32,338 bases of DNA from an uncultured Clostridia bacterium (GCA_944392945.1 CALXYJ010000020.1:1-32338), one strand, 5' to 3'. Counted from the first letter of the stretch, positions 1 to 9,176 are shown. Program-made: numbers and translations. Notes: generated by a model not told the origin, from the sequence alone.

Positions 1-91
1 GAACAGTTTATTTGTAGAGCAATTTTGAGGGTAAAAAATTTTTTAATAAATTTCCCGAAATAAATTGACACTATCTATAAAATAATAATTA

Positions 92-120
92 TTGATTTTT
101 GGTAAATAATATGATATAAA
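92..120 (+). promoter_or_regulatory. Predicted sigma-A promoter of the glyS T-box transcript
   Basis: TTGATT (92-97) and TATAAA (115-120) are 17 bp apart and would start RNA near 127, just ahead of the T-box stem I. A TTGACA at 65-70 lies further upstream but lacks a good -10 at 17 bp. This is prediction from consensus only. Confidence 0.5.
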
Positions 121-136
121 TATGTAAATAAAAAAT

Positions 137-327
137 GCGATGAAAAAGAAAAAGTATTTGTTTAAGCTTTTAAGAGAGTTAGTGGTTGGTGTAAACTAAT
201 AGCAAAACAATATGGGGAGCTTTGGAGCATAATAAAAATTAAGAGGATAATTAGTAATTATCAATTAGGGTGGAACCGCGGAATATAACTTTCGTCCCTA
301 GCTTATTGCTAGGCGCGGAAGTTTTTT
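137..327 (+). promoter_or_regulatory. Glycyl T-box leader
   Basis: The conserved T-box bulge sequence AGGGTGGAACCGCG lies at 267-280. It is followed by a terminator hairpin (about 287-321, CCTAGC/GCTAGG core, AACTT/AAGTT base) and a T run at 322-327. Upstream, 160-240 has stem I features, including an AGAGAG motif and the TTGGAGC-like stretch typical of glycyl leaders. The specifier most likely lies in GGGGA at 214-218 (GGA or GGG, glycine). Uncharged tRNA-Gly would stabilise the antiterminator and allow read-through into the downstream glycyl-tRNA synthetase. The T-box assignment is firm; the exact specifier codon is inferred. Confidence 0.93.
287..327 (+). terminator. T-box regulatory terminator
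   Basis: Stem formed by AACTT...CCTAGC and GCTAGG...AAGTT with a short TTATT loop, then six T residues. It is mutually exclusive with the antiterminator that uses the T-box sequence at 267-280. Confidence 0.85.
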
Positions 328-422
328 GTATTATAAAGAAATTTCTATTGGTAATAAAAAGGTATATTTGTTAAATATAAATAAATAATAGTGTTCCTAG
401 CAAAATAAAGGAGGTTTTTATT

Positions 423-1805
423 ATGGTAGATTCAATGGAAAAAATTGTAGCATTATGCAAATCAAGAGGATATGTATATCCTGGGTCAGAAATTTATGGT
501 GGACTTGCAAATACATGGGATTATGGTCCATTAGGAAATGAATTAAAAAATAATATTAAAGCAGCTTGGAGAAAGAAATTTATACAAGAACAACCAAATG
601 TAGTAGGATTAGATGCAGCAATATTAATGAATCCAGAAACTTGGGTAGCATCAGGTCATGTTGGAGGATTTTCTGATCCATTAATAGATTGTAAGGAATG
701 TAAAACACGACATAGGGCAGATAAATTAATAGAAGAATGGGCACATGATCAAGGAAGAGATATGATTGCTGATGGTATGAGTGATGAAGAATTAATGAAC
801 TTTATAAAAGAAAATAAGATACCATGTCCAAATTGTGGAAAAACAAATTTTACAGATATACGTAAATTTAATTTAATGTTTAAAACATTCCAAGGTGTTA
901 CAGAAGACAAGACAGCGGAAATATATTTAAGACCAGAAACAGCACAGGGAATATTTGTAGATTTTAAAAATGTATTAAGAACATCAAGAAAGAAAATGCC
1001 AATGGGTATTGCTCAAATAGGAAAAGCATTTAGAAATGAAATAACACCTGGAAACTTTATATTTAGAACAAGAGAATTTGAACAAATGGAATTAGAATTT
1101 TTCTGTAAGCCAGGTACTGATTTAGAATGGCATAAATATTGGAAAGACTATTGTGAAAATTGGTTATTAAGTTTAGGAATGAAAAAAGAAAATATACGTT
1201 TAAGAGATCATTCAAAAGAAGAACTAGTATTTTATAGTAAGGCAACAACAGACATAGAATTTGCTTTTCCTTTTGGTTGGGGAGAATTATGGGGTATTGC
1301 AGATAGAACAGATTATGATTTAACACAACATATGAATCATTCAAAACAAGATATGACATATTTAGATGCAGAGACTGGGGAAAAATATGTACCATATGTT
1401 ATAGAACCATCATTAGGAGCAGATAGAGTATTACTTGCTTTTCTTTGCAATAGTTATGAAGAAGAGGAAATAGCAGAAGGTGATACAAGAGTTGTATTAC
1501 ATTTACATCCAGCATTGGCACCATATAAAGTTGCTGTCCTTCCACTTTCTAAAAAATTATCAGAAAAGGCAACAGAAGTATATACCAATTTAGCTAAAAA
1601 ATTTATGTGTGACTATGATGAAGCAGGAAGTATAGGTAAAAGATATAGAAGAGAAGACGAAATAGGAACACCATATTGTGTAACAATTGATTTTGATACA
1701 TTAGAAGATAATTGTGTAACTATAAGAGATAGGGATACAATGGAACAAGTAAGAGTAAGTATTGATGAATTAGAAAAATGGATTGAGGAAAAAATTGAAT
1801 TTTAG
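423..1805 (+). CDS. glyS: Glycyl-tRNA synthetase (dimeric alpha2 type)
   Basis: Charges tRNA-Gly with glycine in the cytoplasm. It is a 460-residue class II enzyme of the single-chain type also found in archaea, eukaryotes and many Firmicutes, not the alpha2beta2 GlyQS form. The class II motif 2 loop is visible ([10 protein letters not shown] then [14 protein letters not shown]), as is motif 3 ([10 protein letters not shown], Arg335). A four-cysteine zinc site is formed by C90/C93 and C135/C138, and the C-terminal 100 residues match the anticodon-binding domain. The start at 423 is set by AAAGGAGG at 407-414; an in-frame ATG at 435 is less well spaced. The T-box leader immediately upstream confirms the amino acid. 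Usual length, no sign of damage. Confidence 0.97.
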   Translation: MVDSMEKIVALCKSRGYVYPGSEIYGGLANTWDYGPLGNELKNNIKAAWRKKFIQEQPNVVGLDAAILMNPETWVASGHVGGFSDPLIDCKECKTRHRADKLIEEWAHDQGRDMIADGMSDEELMNFIKENKIPCPNCGKTNFTDIRKFNLMFKTFQGVTEDKTAEIYLRPETAQGIFVDFKNVLRTSRKKMPMGIAQIGKAFRNEITPGNFIFRTREFEQMELEFFCKPGTDLEWHKYWKDYCENWLLSLGMKKENIRLRDHSKEELVFYSKATTDIEFAFPFGWGELWGIADRTDYDLTQHMNHSKQDMTYLDAETGEKYVPYVIEPSLGADRVLLAFLCNSYEEEEIAEGDTRVVLHLHPALAPYKVAVLPLSKKLSEKATEVYTNLAKKFMCDYDEAGSIGKRYRREDEIGTPYCVTIDFDTLEDNCVTIRDRDTMEQVRVSIDELEKWIEEKIEF

Positions 1806-1848
1806 TAAATAATTGATAAAGAGAAGTACTTTATTAATAAAAATAATG

Positions 1849-1927
1849 GCGGATACCAGAAATTTTAACATTTTTTAAATGTGTATATCCTTAGCTATGC
1901 AAGGTTATAAAAAAATTTTGGATCCGC
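1849..1927 (+). other. Predicted three-way-junction RNA structure
   Basis: Outer stem: GCGGAT (1849-1854) pairs with ATCCGC (1922-1927). It continues through CCA/TGG and AAATTTT/AAAATTT, with single-base bulges at 1855 and 1859. Inside are two hairpins: ACATTT/AAATGT (1868-1873 with 1877-1882) and one built on CCTT/AAGG (1889-1892 with 1901-1904), extended by four A-T pairs. It sits after glyS and before the 61-residue gene, and only a weak T tract follows. It could be an elaborate glyS terminator, a 3' UTR structure or an uncharacterised RNA. The pairing was checked by eye, not by folding software. Confidence 0.5.
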
Positions 1928-1930
1928 TCT

Positions 1931-1958
1931 TTTACATTTATCGACTTTATGATAAGAT
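1931..1958 (+). promoter_or_regulatory. Possible promoter for the 61-residue gene
   Basis: TTTACA (1931-1936), a 16-bp spacer and TAAGAT (1953-1958) would start RNA about 25 nt before the ATG at 1990. Consensus match only. Confidence 0.35.
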
Positions 1959-1989
1959 TTTTCTAGATGATACCAAAGAGGTGCATGTT

Positions 1990-2175
1990 ATGGAAACAAG
2001 TTTAATAGTAAAAAAAGATAGTAAATTTGAAAAAATAAGAAAATTGCTTACAAGAATATTTTTTAAAGAAGAGTATTATATAGAGCAACAGTTGGATGAG
2101 CTGTTTAAAACTAAAAAAGTAAATGTTTCTAAAATAGTAATACCAGTAGAAAAATCTGTCAAAAAGGTTTACTAA
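1990..2175 (+). CDS. Small charged protein of unknown function (61 aa)
   Basis: I do not recognise a family. The reading frame is open further upstream (to 1879), but AAAGAGGTG at 1975-1983 places the start at the ATG at 1990. The product is lysine-rich, with no cysteine, no signal peptide and no membrane segment. Its middle (about residues 10-40) looks alpha-helical and amphipathic, ending in a short beta-prone stretch near KIVIPVEK. It lies between the folded RNA element behind glyS and the PPDK promoter. Base composition matches its neighbours. A real gene seems likely because of the ribosome site; no function can be assigned. Confidence 0.55.
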   Translation: METSLIVKKDSKFEKIRKLLTRIFFKEEYYIEQQLDELFKTKKVNVSKIVIPVEKSVKKVY

Positions 2176-2195
2176 AATATATTAAGTGATATAAT
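2168..2195 (+). promoter_or_regulatory. Predicted promoter of ppdK
   Basis: A perfect TATAAT at 2190-2195 is preceded by TTTACT at 2168-2173 with a 16-bp spacer. RNA would start near 2202, leaving a leader of about 38 nt to the ATG at 2240. The -35 overlaps the stop of the preceding small gene. Confidence 0.55.
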
Positions 2196-2239
2196 ATTTG
2201 TATAAAATTGAGATTCAAAAGATAAAGGAGAGAAAATAC

Positions 2240-4870
2240 ATGGAAGAAAACAAGAAATATGTATATCTATTTCAAGAAGGAAATGCACAAATGAAGGATA
2301 TTCTTGGTGGTAAAGGTGCAAATTTAGCAGAAATGACGAATTTAGGACTACCAATACCACAGGGATTTACAATATCTGCCGAATGTTGTAATAAATATTA
2401 TGAAGATGGGGAAAAGATTTCTGATGATATAATAAAGCAAATAGAAAGAGCTTTGGGAAGATTAGAAGAAATGACTGGCAAAAAATTAGGTGATGTACAA
2501 AAGCCTTTATTAGTTTCTGTTCGTTCTGGAGCTAGAGTCTCAATGCCTGGAATGATGGATACAATATTAAATTTGGGTATAAATGATGATACAGTAAAAA
2601 CTTTAGCTGTAAAAAATAGAAGGTTTGCCTATGATAGTTATAGAAGATTTATACAGATGTATAGTGATGTCGTAAAAGGAATTCCAAATAGTATTTATGA
2701 AAAAGCAATAGATACAAAAAAGATGCAAAGAGGATTAGCACAAGACATAGATATGGATGCAAATGATTTAGAAGATCTAGTAAAAGTATTTAAGGGAATT
2801 TATTATGATCAAACAGGAACTGCATTTCCACAAGATGTTAAATCTTTATTATTAGAATGTATAGAAGCAGTTTTTAAATCTTGGAATAATCCAAGAGCAA
2901 TAAAATATAGAAGATTAAATGATATACCTGGTGACTGGGGAACAGCTGTAAATGTTCAAATGATGGTATTTGGAAATATGGGAGACGATTGTGGAACAGG
3001 TGTTGCTTTCTCAAGAAATCCAGCAACAGGAGAAAATAAAATATATGGTGAATTTCTTATGAATGCACAAGGAGAAGATGTTGTTGCAGGTATAAGAACA
3101 CCTATGACGATAGATAAATTAGCAGAAATTAATCCAGATGTTTATAATGAATTTGTAAGAAGTGCTAAGAAATTGGAAAATCATTATAAAGATATGCAAG
3201 ATTTGGAATTTACAATTGAACACGGAAGTTTATATATATTACAAACAAGAAATGGAAAAAGAACAGCACAAGCTGCTTTGCAAGTAGCTGTTGACTTAGT
3301 AAAAGAAGGCTTAATAGATGAAAGAGAAGCAGTATTAAGAGTAGAACCAAAGCAATTAGAACAATTATTACATCCAAATTTTGATAAGGAAAAATTAAAA
3401 TTAGCAAGACTTATAACACAAGGATTAGCTGCATCACCAGGTGCTGCAACAGGAAAAATAGTATTTAGTGCCGAAAAAGCAGTAAAATTGCATGAAGAAG
3501 GAGAAAAAGAGTTAATCTTAGTACGTTTGGAAACATCTGCAAATGATATTGATGGAATGACAGTTTGCAAAGGAATTTTAACAGTAAGAGGTGGAATGAC
3601 ATCACATGCTGCAGTAGTAGCAAGAGGAATGGGGACATGTTGTGTTGCCGGATGTTCTGATATAACTGTAAATGAAGAAGAAGGTTATTTTGAATTACCA
3701 GATGGTTCAGAATATACAGAAGGAGATTATATTTCTTTGGATGGAACAACAGGAAATGTATATGATGGAAAAATAGAAACTGTACCTGCTACCGTATCTG
3801 GAAATTTTGCAGAACTTATGAATTGGGCAGATCAATATAGAAGATTAAAAGTTAGAGCAAATGCTGATACACCAAGAGATGCGAAACAAGCATATGAATT
3901 TGGTGCAGAAGGAATTGGTTTGTGTAGAACAGAGCATATGTTCTTTGCACCAGAAAGAGTAAAAGCAATAAGAGAAATGATTCTTTCAGAAACTGTTGAA
4001 CAAAGAAAAGTAGCTTTAGCAAAATTGTTACCAATGCAAAGATCTGATTTTGAAGAATTATATAAAGCAATGAATGGATATACTGTTACGATTAGATTAT
4101 TAGATCCACCATTACATGAATTTTTACCTAAAAAAGATAGTGATATAAGCGAATTAGCAAGAGAAATGAATATAAGGGAAGAAAAAATAAGAGAGACCAT
4201 ACAAAGATTACATGAATTTAATCCAATGATGGGACATAGAGGTTGTAGATTAGATGTAACATATCCAGAGATTGCACAAATGCAAACTAGAGCAATAATA
4301 GAAGCTGCAATAAATGTTAATAAAGAAGGTATGAATGTAATACCAGAAATAATGATTCCATTAGTTGGGGAATATAAAGAAATGAAATACGTAAAATCTA
4401 TAGTTACTGAAACCGCTGATAAAATACTAGAAGAGGCTAATATAGAAATGAGATATCATGTTGGAACAATGATAGAAATTCCAAGAGCAGCATTAACTGC
4501 TGACGAAATAGCAAAAGAAGCAGAATTTTTCTCATTTGGAACAAATGATTTAACACAAATGACATTTGGATTTAGTCGTGATGATGCAGGAAAATTCTTA
4601 AATGAATATTATTCTAAAAATATTTATGATTTTGATCCATTTGCTACAATTGATAGAAAAGGTGTTGGAAAATTGATGAAATTAGCAGTAGAGTTAGGAA
4701 GAAAAACAAGGCCTGATTTGAAAATTGGTATTTGTGGAGAACATGGAGGAAATCCAGCTTCTGTAGAATTTTGTAATTCAATTGGACTAGACTATGTATC
4801 TTGTTCACCTTATAGGGTTCCAATTGCAAAACTTGCAGCAGCACAAGCAGCAATAAATGAAAATAATTAA
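2240..4870 (+). CDS. ppdK: Pyruvate, phosphate dikinase
   Basis: Interconverts pyruvate, ATP and phosphate with phosphoenolpyruvate, AMP and pyrophosphate. In anaerobes it can work in either direction at the foot of glycolysis. The frame is open from 2198, but AAAGGAG just before 2240 fixes that ATG and gives 876 residues, close to the family's usual 874 or so. Order: ATP-grasp nucleotide-binding region (about 1-340), swivelling phosphohistidine domain with GGMTSHAAVVARG (His456), then the PEP/pyruvate TIM barrel ending in ICGEHGG (Cys832). The catalytic residues match the positions known in the Clostridium symbiosum enzyme (His455, Cys831). Its own promoter and a strong terminator make it monocistronic. 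No regulatory kinase gene is adjacent. Confidence 0.97.
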   Translation: MEENKKYVYLFQEGNAQMKDILGGKGANLAEMTNLGLPIPQGFTISAECCNKYYEDGEKISDDIIKQIERALGRLEEMTGKKLGDVQKPLLVSVRSGARVSMPGMMDTILNLGINDDTVKTLAVKNRRFAYDSYRRFIQMYSDVVKGIPNSIYEKAIDTKKMQRGLAQDIDMDANDLEDLVKVFKGIYYDQTGTAFPQDVKSLLLECIEAVFKSWNNPRAIKYRRLNDIPGDWGTAVNVQMMVFGNMGDDCGTGVAFSRNPATGENKIYGEFLMNAQGEDVVAGIRTPMTIDKLAEINPDVYNEFVRSAKKLENHYKDMQDLEFTIEHGSLYILQTRNGKRTAQAALQVAVDLVKEGLIDEREAVLRVEPKQLEQLLHPNFDKEKLKLARLITQGLAASPGAATGKIVFSAEKAVKLHEEGEKELILVRLETSANDIDGMTVCKGILTVRGGMTSHAAVVARGMGTCCVAGCSDITVNEEEGYFELPDGSEYTEGDYISLDGTTGNVYDGKIETVPATVSGNFAELMNWADQYRRLKVRANADTPRDAKQAYEFGAEGIGLCRTEHMFFAPERVKAIREMILSETVEQRKVALAKLLPMQRSDFEELYKAMNGYTVTIRLLDPPLHEFLPKKDSDISELAREMNIREEKIRETIQRLHEFNPMMGHRGCRLDVTYPEIAQMQTRAIIEAAINVNKEGMNVIPEIMIPLVGEYKEMKYVKSIVTETADKILEEANIEMRYHVGTMIEIPRAALTADEIAKEAEFFSFGTNDLTQMTFGFSRDDAGKFLNEYYSKNIYDFDPFATIDRKGVGKLMKLAVELGRKTRPDLKIGICGEHGGNPASVEFCNSIGLDYVSCSPYRVPIAKLAAAQAAINENN

Positions 4871-4887
4871 TAAATTTTATATATGAT

Positions 4888-4926
4888 AAAAAAGCAAAAT
4901 TATGAATTACATAATTTTGCTTTTTT
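4888..4926. terminator. Bidirectional terminator between ppdK and the Lon-like gene
   Basis: A perfect 17-bp stem (4888-4904 with 4910-4926) carries a 5-nt loop. An A tract on one side and a T tract on the other let it end transcription from both the rightward ppdK and the leftward protease operon. Confidence 0.9.
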
Positions 4927-4992
4927 GTGCTAATTTGTTTTTATAAAATTTTAAAGATAAAGTATCTAATTAAGCTAAATTTTAATAGTAGA

Positions 4993-7371
4993 TTAATTTT
5001 TATTTTCTAAGCTAGAATATTTCTTTAATTTTTCATATACCAAATGATTAATTGTACCAGCAGGGAATTTTCCATTTTTATCTTTTGTACCAGCAGGTAC
5101 ACCAGTTAAAAGCTCTATTCCTTCATCTATTGTAGAAATAGCATATATATGGAATAAATTATTTTTTACTGCTTCAACAACTTCATCATCTAGGTGTAAA
5201 TTTCTTATATTTTGAATAGGAATTATAACACCATGTTGACCATTTAATCCTCTGTCTTTACAAATTTGGAAGAAACCTTCAATTTTTTCATTAACACCGC
5301 CAATAGGTTGTATTTCTCCTTTTTGATTAACAGATCCGGTAACTGCTAAAGATTGGTTTATAGGTATTTCTGATAAACTAGAAAGTAGGGCATATAGTTC
5401 AGTACTAGATGCACTATCTCCGTCAACGCCATTATAAAGTTGTTCAAAACAAATACTAGCAGTTAATGCAAGAGGAAAATCTTGTGCAAATTTTTCTCCT
5501 AAATATCCAGTAAGGATTAAAACACCTTTAGAATGAGAAGAACCAGACAAGTCAACTTCTCTTTCTATATCTACAATTCCTTGTTTACCAGCATAAGTGT
5601 TTGCTGTAATTTTTGTAGGCTTACCAAAAGAATAATCTCCAATTGTTAAAACTGTAAGTCCATTAATTTGACCGACCTTGTAACCAGAGGTATCAATAAG
5701 TAGCGTATTTTCTTTTATCATTTCTAAATATTGAGTATCATATTTTTTTACACGTTCAATTCTTTCTTTTAAAGCTTTGTGGATAAATTTATCAGTAATT
5801 AGCTTAGAACGACTAAGTTTTGCCCATGTAGCAGCTTCACCAAGAATTTCTGATAAATCATTAAATTTTGTAGAAATTTTTTCTTTATCATCTGCAAGAA
5901 CAGTAGCATAATCAACAAGGCTTGCTACACCAGATCTATCTAATTGAGGAAGACCTTCTTTTTCACAAAAACCATGTGCAAATCTTGCAAGTTTTACCAT
6001 ATTTTCAGAATTACGAGGAGCGTCATCTTCAAATTCAACTTTTATTTTAAATAATTTTCTAAAATCATTATCAACAGCAAGTAATGTATGATATATATTA
6101 CTATTTCCAATAATTATAACTTTTACATCTAAAGGAATTGGTTCAGGTTTTAATGAAATCATTACCATAGAAGAATGTTGTTCAGAAGCATTTTCTATAT
6201 TTAATTCCTTTACTTTTAAAGCCTTTTTTAAAGATTCATAGCATAAACTATTTTGAATAATATCATCAGCTTGGAAAATAATATAACCACCATTTGCAAT
6301 ATGAAGTAGTCCTGGTTTTAGCATAGTATGATCAGTTTTTAATGCACCATAATAATTTTCATATTCAAGTCTACCAAATAAGTTTGGATATGATATATTA
6401 GAATCCATTATAACTGGAGCACCTTCTAAACTACTATTATCAATAAATAAATTTACTCTATAATTAAGCCATGGAGCAGGAGGTTCCATTTTAGGTGTAT
6501 TTGATGGTTGACTATTTGAATTTTCTTCCGTAAATGCAGAAATATTTTTTAATATATCAGCCTTTACATCATTTAAAAATTTAGTGATTTTTTTATTTCT
6601 TTTAAATTTTGATTTTACATTATTAATATGAACATTAATTGTTAGTAAAGCTATATTTGATTGCCATTCTTCTATCTTTTTATCGGCTTCTTTTTCAATT
6701 CTTTTAATTTCACTGATTGCTTCAATGATTTGTTGTTGAACTATGCCAGATTTATCTTCAAATTCTTTTTTTACATTTTCATCTAATTTATCAAACTCTT
6801 CTTCTTCAATAGTTTTTCCATCAATTACAGGCATCATGTAGATACCATTTTGAGCACTTTTAACAAAGAAACCATATTCTAATGCTTTTTTATTTAAATT
6901 CTCTAGTAAAATATTTCTTCTTTCTTCAAATTCTTGTCTAATAAGAGTTTTTTCTTTTTCAAAGTCATCATTGTTAAAAGTATTTTTTATATCAACTTTT
7001 ATGTCTTTTATAAAATTATCCATTGTGTGTTTAAATTCTTTTCCTTGACCAGCAGGAAGAGAAACTGCTATTGGTTCGTTTGGTCTTTCAAAATTATAAA
7101 TGTAGCACCAATCATTAGGAATTTTTTTCTTTTTAGCAATTGTATCCAAATAGTTTTTAGTATACATTGTTTTTCCAACACCACTTGGACCTTCAATATA
7201 GATATTATATCCTTTAACATTTACATTAAGTCCAAATTCTAAAGCCTTTATACCACGTTCTTGTCCAATTCCAGAAGTAATAGGTTCCAAATTTTCTGTG
7301 GTTTCAAAATTAAAAATATTTGGATTACACATTACTCTTAAATCTTTGTAATTTAATTCATTCTTTTTCAT
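4993..7371 (-). CDS. Lon-family ATP-dependent protease (LonB-like, AAA plus S16 protease)
   Basis: Cytoplasmic AAA+ protease of 792 residues. An AAA domain carries Walker A GPSGVGKT (61-68). A long charged insertion of coiled-coil character spans about 130-290, and a second AAA part with acidic Walker B-like stretches follows. The C-terminal Lon (S16) protease domain has Ser653 in GVDGDSASS and Lys696 in GGVNEKIEG. The Ser-Lys spacing of 43 equals that of E. coli Lon (679/722), so the dyad looks intact. It lacks the N-terminal substrate domain of classical LonA. It is last in the leftward operon, 16 nt after rimI, with GAAGG before the start. Substrate unknown; membership of the tsa operon may be simple co-transcription. 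Confidence 0.9.
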   Translation of the reverse strand: MKKNELNYKDLRVMCNPNIFNFETTENLEPITSGIGQERGIKALEFGLNVNVKGYNIYIEGPSGVGKTMYTKNYLDTIAKKKKIPNDWCYIYNFERPNEPIAVSLPAGQGKEFKHTMDNFIKDIKVDIKNTFNNDDFEKEKTLIRQEFEERRNILLENLNKKALEYGFFVKSAQNGIYMMPVIDGKTIEEEEFDKLDENVKKEFEDKSGIVQQQIIEAISEIKRIEKEADKKIEEWQSNIALLTINVHINNVKSKFKRNKKITKFLNDVKADILKNISAFTEENSNSQPSNTPKMEPPAPWLNYRVNLFIDNSSLEGAPVIMDSNISYPNLFGRLEYENYYGALKTDHTMLKPGLLHIANGGYIIFQADDIIQNSLCYESLKKALKVKELNIENASEQHSSMVMISLKPEPIPLDVKVIIIGNSNIYHTLLAVDNDFRKLFKIKVEFEDDAPRNSENMVKLARFAHGFCEKEGLPQLDRSGVASLVDYATVLADDKEKISTKFNDLSEILGEAATWAKLSRSKLITDKFIHKALKERIERVKKYDTQYLEMIKENTLLIDTSGYKVGQINGLTVLTIGDYSFGKPTKITANTYAGKQGIVDIEREVDLSGSSHSKGVLILTGYLGEKFAQDFPLALTASICFEQLYNGVDGDSASSTELYALLSSLSEIPINQSLAVTGSVNQKGEIQPIGGVNEKIEGFFQICKDRGLNGQHGVIIPIQNIRNLHLDDEVVEAVKNNLFHIYAISTIDEGIELLTGVPAGTKDKNGKFPAGTINHLVYEKLKKYSSLENKN

Positions 7372-7387
7372 TTGTTTTCCTTCTTTC

Positions 7388-7825
7388 TTATAAATCTTTT
7401 GTCATTATAATTGCATTATATTTATTATCATAATATTTTTTCCTAAGGCCAACATTTTTGAAACCATATTTTAAATACAAATTTATAGCAGGTAAATTAT
7501 TCTCGTTTACTTCCAAAGTAATTGCTTTAAAATTTTCAGAGATTGCAGTAGAAATTAATTTTTCTAATAATTTACTACCAACACCTGAATTTCTATTAGT
7601 TTTTTTAACAACTATATCTGTAATATGTACATCATCAACAGATTTCCAAATACCTGCAAATCCTAAAATATTATTTTCCAATTTAGCAACAAAATATTCT
7701 GAGTTAGGATTATTTAATTCATCATTTAAAATGTCATATGTCCAAAAATCATCAAAGTCTTTTATTAGATTATCTTTTATCAAATTTAAATCTAAAAATG
7801 TCATATTATATATTTCTAAATCCAT
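7388..7825 (-). CDS. rimI: GNAT N-acetyltransferase, RimI-like
   Basis: A 145-residue GNAT fold enzyme expected to acetylate a protein N-terminus using acetyl-CoA; in E. coli RimI acts on ribosomal protein S18. Visible are the acetyl-CoA loop (RNSGVGSKLLEKL, a variant of the usual R/Q-x-x-G-x-G/A) and the C-terminal NLPAINLYLKYGFKNVG stretch shared by RimI proteins. It begins one base after the tsaB stop, so it is translationally linked to the t6A genes tsaE and tsaB, the gene order common in Firmicutes. tsaD, often next in line, is absent here; a Lon-like protease follows instead. The substrate is inferred from context. Confidence 0.85.
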   Translation of the reverse strand: MDLEIYNMTFLDLNLIKDNLIKDFDDFWTYDILNDELNNPNSEYFVAKLENNILGFAGIWKSVDDVHITDIVVKKTNRNSGVGSKLLEKLISTAISENFKAITLEVNENNLPAINLYLKYGFKNVGLRKKYYDNKYNAIIMTKDL

Positions 7826-7826
7826 G

Positions 7827-8540
7827 TTAATTATCCTTTAATATTTTTTTTTCTAATTCTAATTCTGCACTAGATTTTTTTAAATACAGTGGAGAAAGGG
7901 ATAATTCATCTTTAGAATTGCAATTATAATATTTATAAATTCCAGCTTTTGCTATTGATGTAGCACTAGAATTATTTTTTAAGCCAGTTACAATTTGGCT
8001 GTTTGTAAAAATATCTTGTATCATCTTATTATGTAGTTCTGCGCCAGAACCAACAAAAGTAATTGGATTATTTGAATAATTATTTATTTTATTTAATACA
8101 TTATTAATACTATCAGACATATAATTATTTATTAAAGAATAGTGAGTCTTTTCATTTTTAAATAGACCTGCATATACATTATTATTTTTGGCATCTATTA
8201 TAGCACAAACTAAAGAATTTTCATTAAGATCAATATTATAAGCTAGACCTTCTAAAGAAGATATTCCTATAGCAGGCTTATTATAATAGTCTCTAAAAGC
8301 ACATATTGTAGCAACACCAATTCTAATTCCTGTAAAAGATCCTGGACCTTTTGAACAAGTGAATAAATCAATATCTGATAAATTTATTTGTAAATTATTA
8401 AAAGCTTTCTGAATCATTGGCATTAAATTTTCAGAATGTGTTAATTTATCTGATAGTGAATCTTCATAAAGTATATTATCATTATTTAATATGGAGATAC
8501 TACAAATATTGCTTGAAGTATCAATACTTAAAGTTTTCAT
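7827..8540 (-). CDS. tsaB: tRNA threonylcarbamoyladenosine synthesis protein TsaB
   Basis: A 237-residue ASKHA-fold partner of TsaD and TsaE in making t6A37 on ANN-decoding tRNAs. The N-terminus MKTLSIDTSSNICSISIL is the typical first nucleotide-fold strand pair. GPGSFTGIRIGVATICAF (about 66-83) is the hallmark TsaB segment. TsaB itself is catalytically inactive in known systems and acts by dimerising with TsaD. It begins two bases after the tsaE stop and ends one base before rimI, so the three are one operon. The length is normal (about 230). tsaD must lie elsewhere in the genome. Confidence 0.93.
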   Translation of the reverse strand: MKTLSIDTSSNICSISILNNDNILYEDSLSDKLTHSENLMPMIQKAFNNLQINLSDIDLFTCSKGPGSFTGIRIGVATICAFRDYYNKPAIGISSLEGLAYNIDLNENSLVCAIIDAKNNNVYAGLFKNEKTHYSLINNYMSDSINNVLNKINNYSNNPITFVGSGAELHNKMIQDIFTNSQIVTGLKNNSSATSIAKAGIYKYYNCNSKDELSLSPLYLKKSSAELELEKKILKDN

Positions 8541-8542
8541 TA

Positions 8543-8989
8543 TTACACTTCCTTAAAATTAAATTTACCAAAACTTTCTATATTTAAAGTTCTAGTATTT
8601 GAATCTTCAAAATCTCTAGTAAATGAAATTTTTAAATAAGATTCTGGTAAAATTTCTTCAATTTTTTCGCCCCATTCAATAATGCAAACACCATTAGAGA
8701 AATATTCATCTCCACCAATTGCATAAAATTCGTCAATATCTTCTAATCTATAAACATCAAAATGATAAATTGGAAAATTAGGTGCATCATATACATTTAC
8801 TATTGTAAAAGTAGGGCTTGACAATTCATTTTGAAGATTAAAATATTCAAGAAAACCTTCTGTAAATTTAGTTTTGCCAGAACCAAGTTCTCCACATAAC
8901 ACAATTATATCGCCTTTTTTAGAATTAGCAGCGATTTTATATGCGATTTTTTTTGTTTCTTCTTCGGAATGTGAAATATATGTACTCAT
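8543..8989 (-). CDS. tsaE: tRNA threonylcarbamoyladenosine synthesis ATPase TsaE
   Basis: A 148-residue P-loop ATPase that drives turnover of the TsaB-TsaD t6A complex. The P-loop is GELGSGKT (33-40). The family's SSPTFTIVNVY and YHFDVYRLED segments follow, then the IIEWGEKI motif. First gene of the leftward operon; AAAGGAG precedes the ATG, and a consensus promoter lies 20-50 bp upstream. The length is typical. The identification rests on the full set of TsaE motifs and the adjoining tsaB. Confidence 0.95.
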   Translation of the reverse strand: MSTYISHSEEETKKIAYKIAANSKKGDIIVLCGELGSGKTKFTEGFLEYFNLQNELSSPTFTIVNVYDAPNFPIYHFDVYRLEDIDEFYAIGGDEYFSNGVCIIEWGEKIEEILPESYLKISFTRDFEDSNTRTLNIESFGKFNFKEV

Positions 8990-9011
8990 ATTTTTTCTCC
9001 TTTGCTTCTTT

Positions 9012-9040
9012 ATTATATAAGAAGCAAAAAGGTTTGTAAA
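9012..9040 (-). promoter_or_regulatory. Promoter of the tsaE-tsaB-rimI-lon operon
   Basis: On the minus strand, TTTACA (9035-9040), a 17-bp spacer and TATAAT (9012-9017). The -10 lies in the loop of a 10-bp inverted repeat (9001-9010 with 9019-9028). RNA would start near 9005, so one arm lies downstream of the start and the other within the spacer. Confidence 0.7.
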
Positions 9041-9114
9041 GAAAATAGGTAGCGAATTATATGGAAATTCGTAGAAATATATGATAATATATACATGTGG
9101 CGAAATTTTAGTAA

Positions 9115-9142
9115 TTGATTAAATTATTATCAAAAATATAAA
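9115..9142 (+). promoter_or_regulatory. Predicted promoter of dxs-ylmH
   Basis: TTGATT (9115-9120), a 16-bp spacer and TATAAA (9137-9142), about 28 bp before the ribosome site AGGAGA of dxs. Consensus prediction. Confidence 0.5.
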
Positions 9143-9176
9143 ATTGATAGATTTGAAATTTGTATAGGAGAACCTT

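Noticed and set aside
1879..1989. Longer form (98 aa) of the small gene after glyS
   Set aside because: The extra part overlaps the folded RNA element and has no ribosome site; the ATG at 1990 does.
3184..3570. Antisense reading frames within ppdK and other core genes
   Set aside because: They lack ribosome sites and mirror the codon pattern of the true genes.
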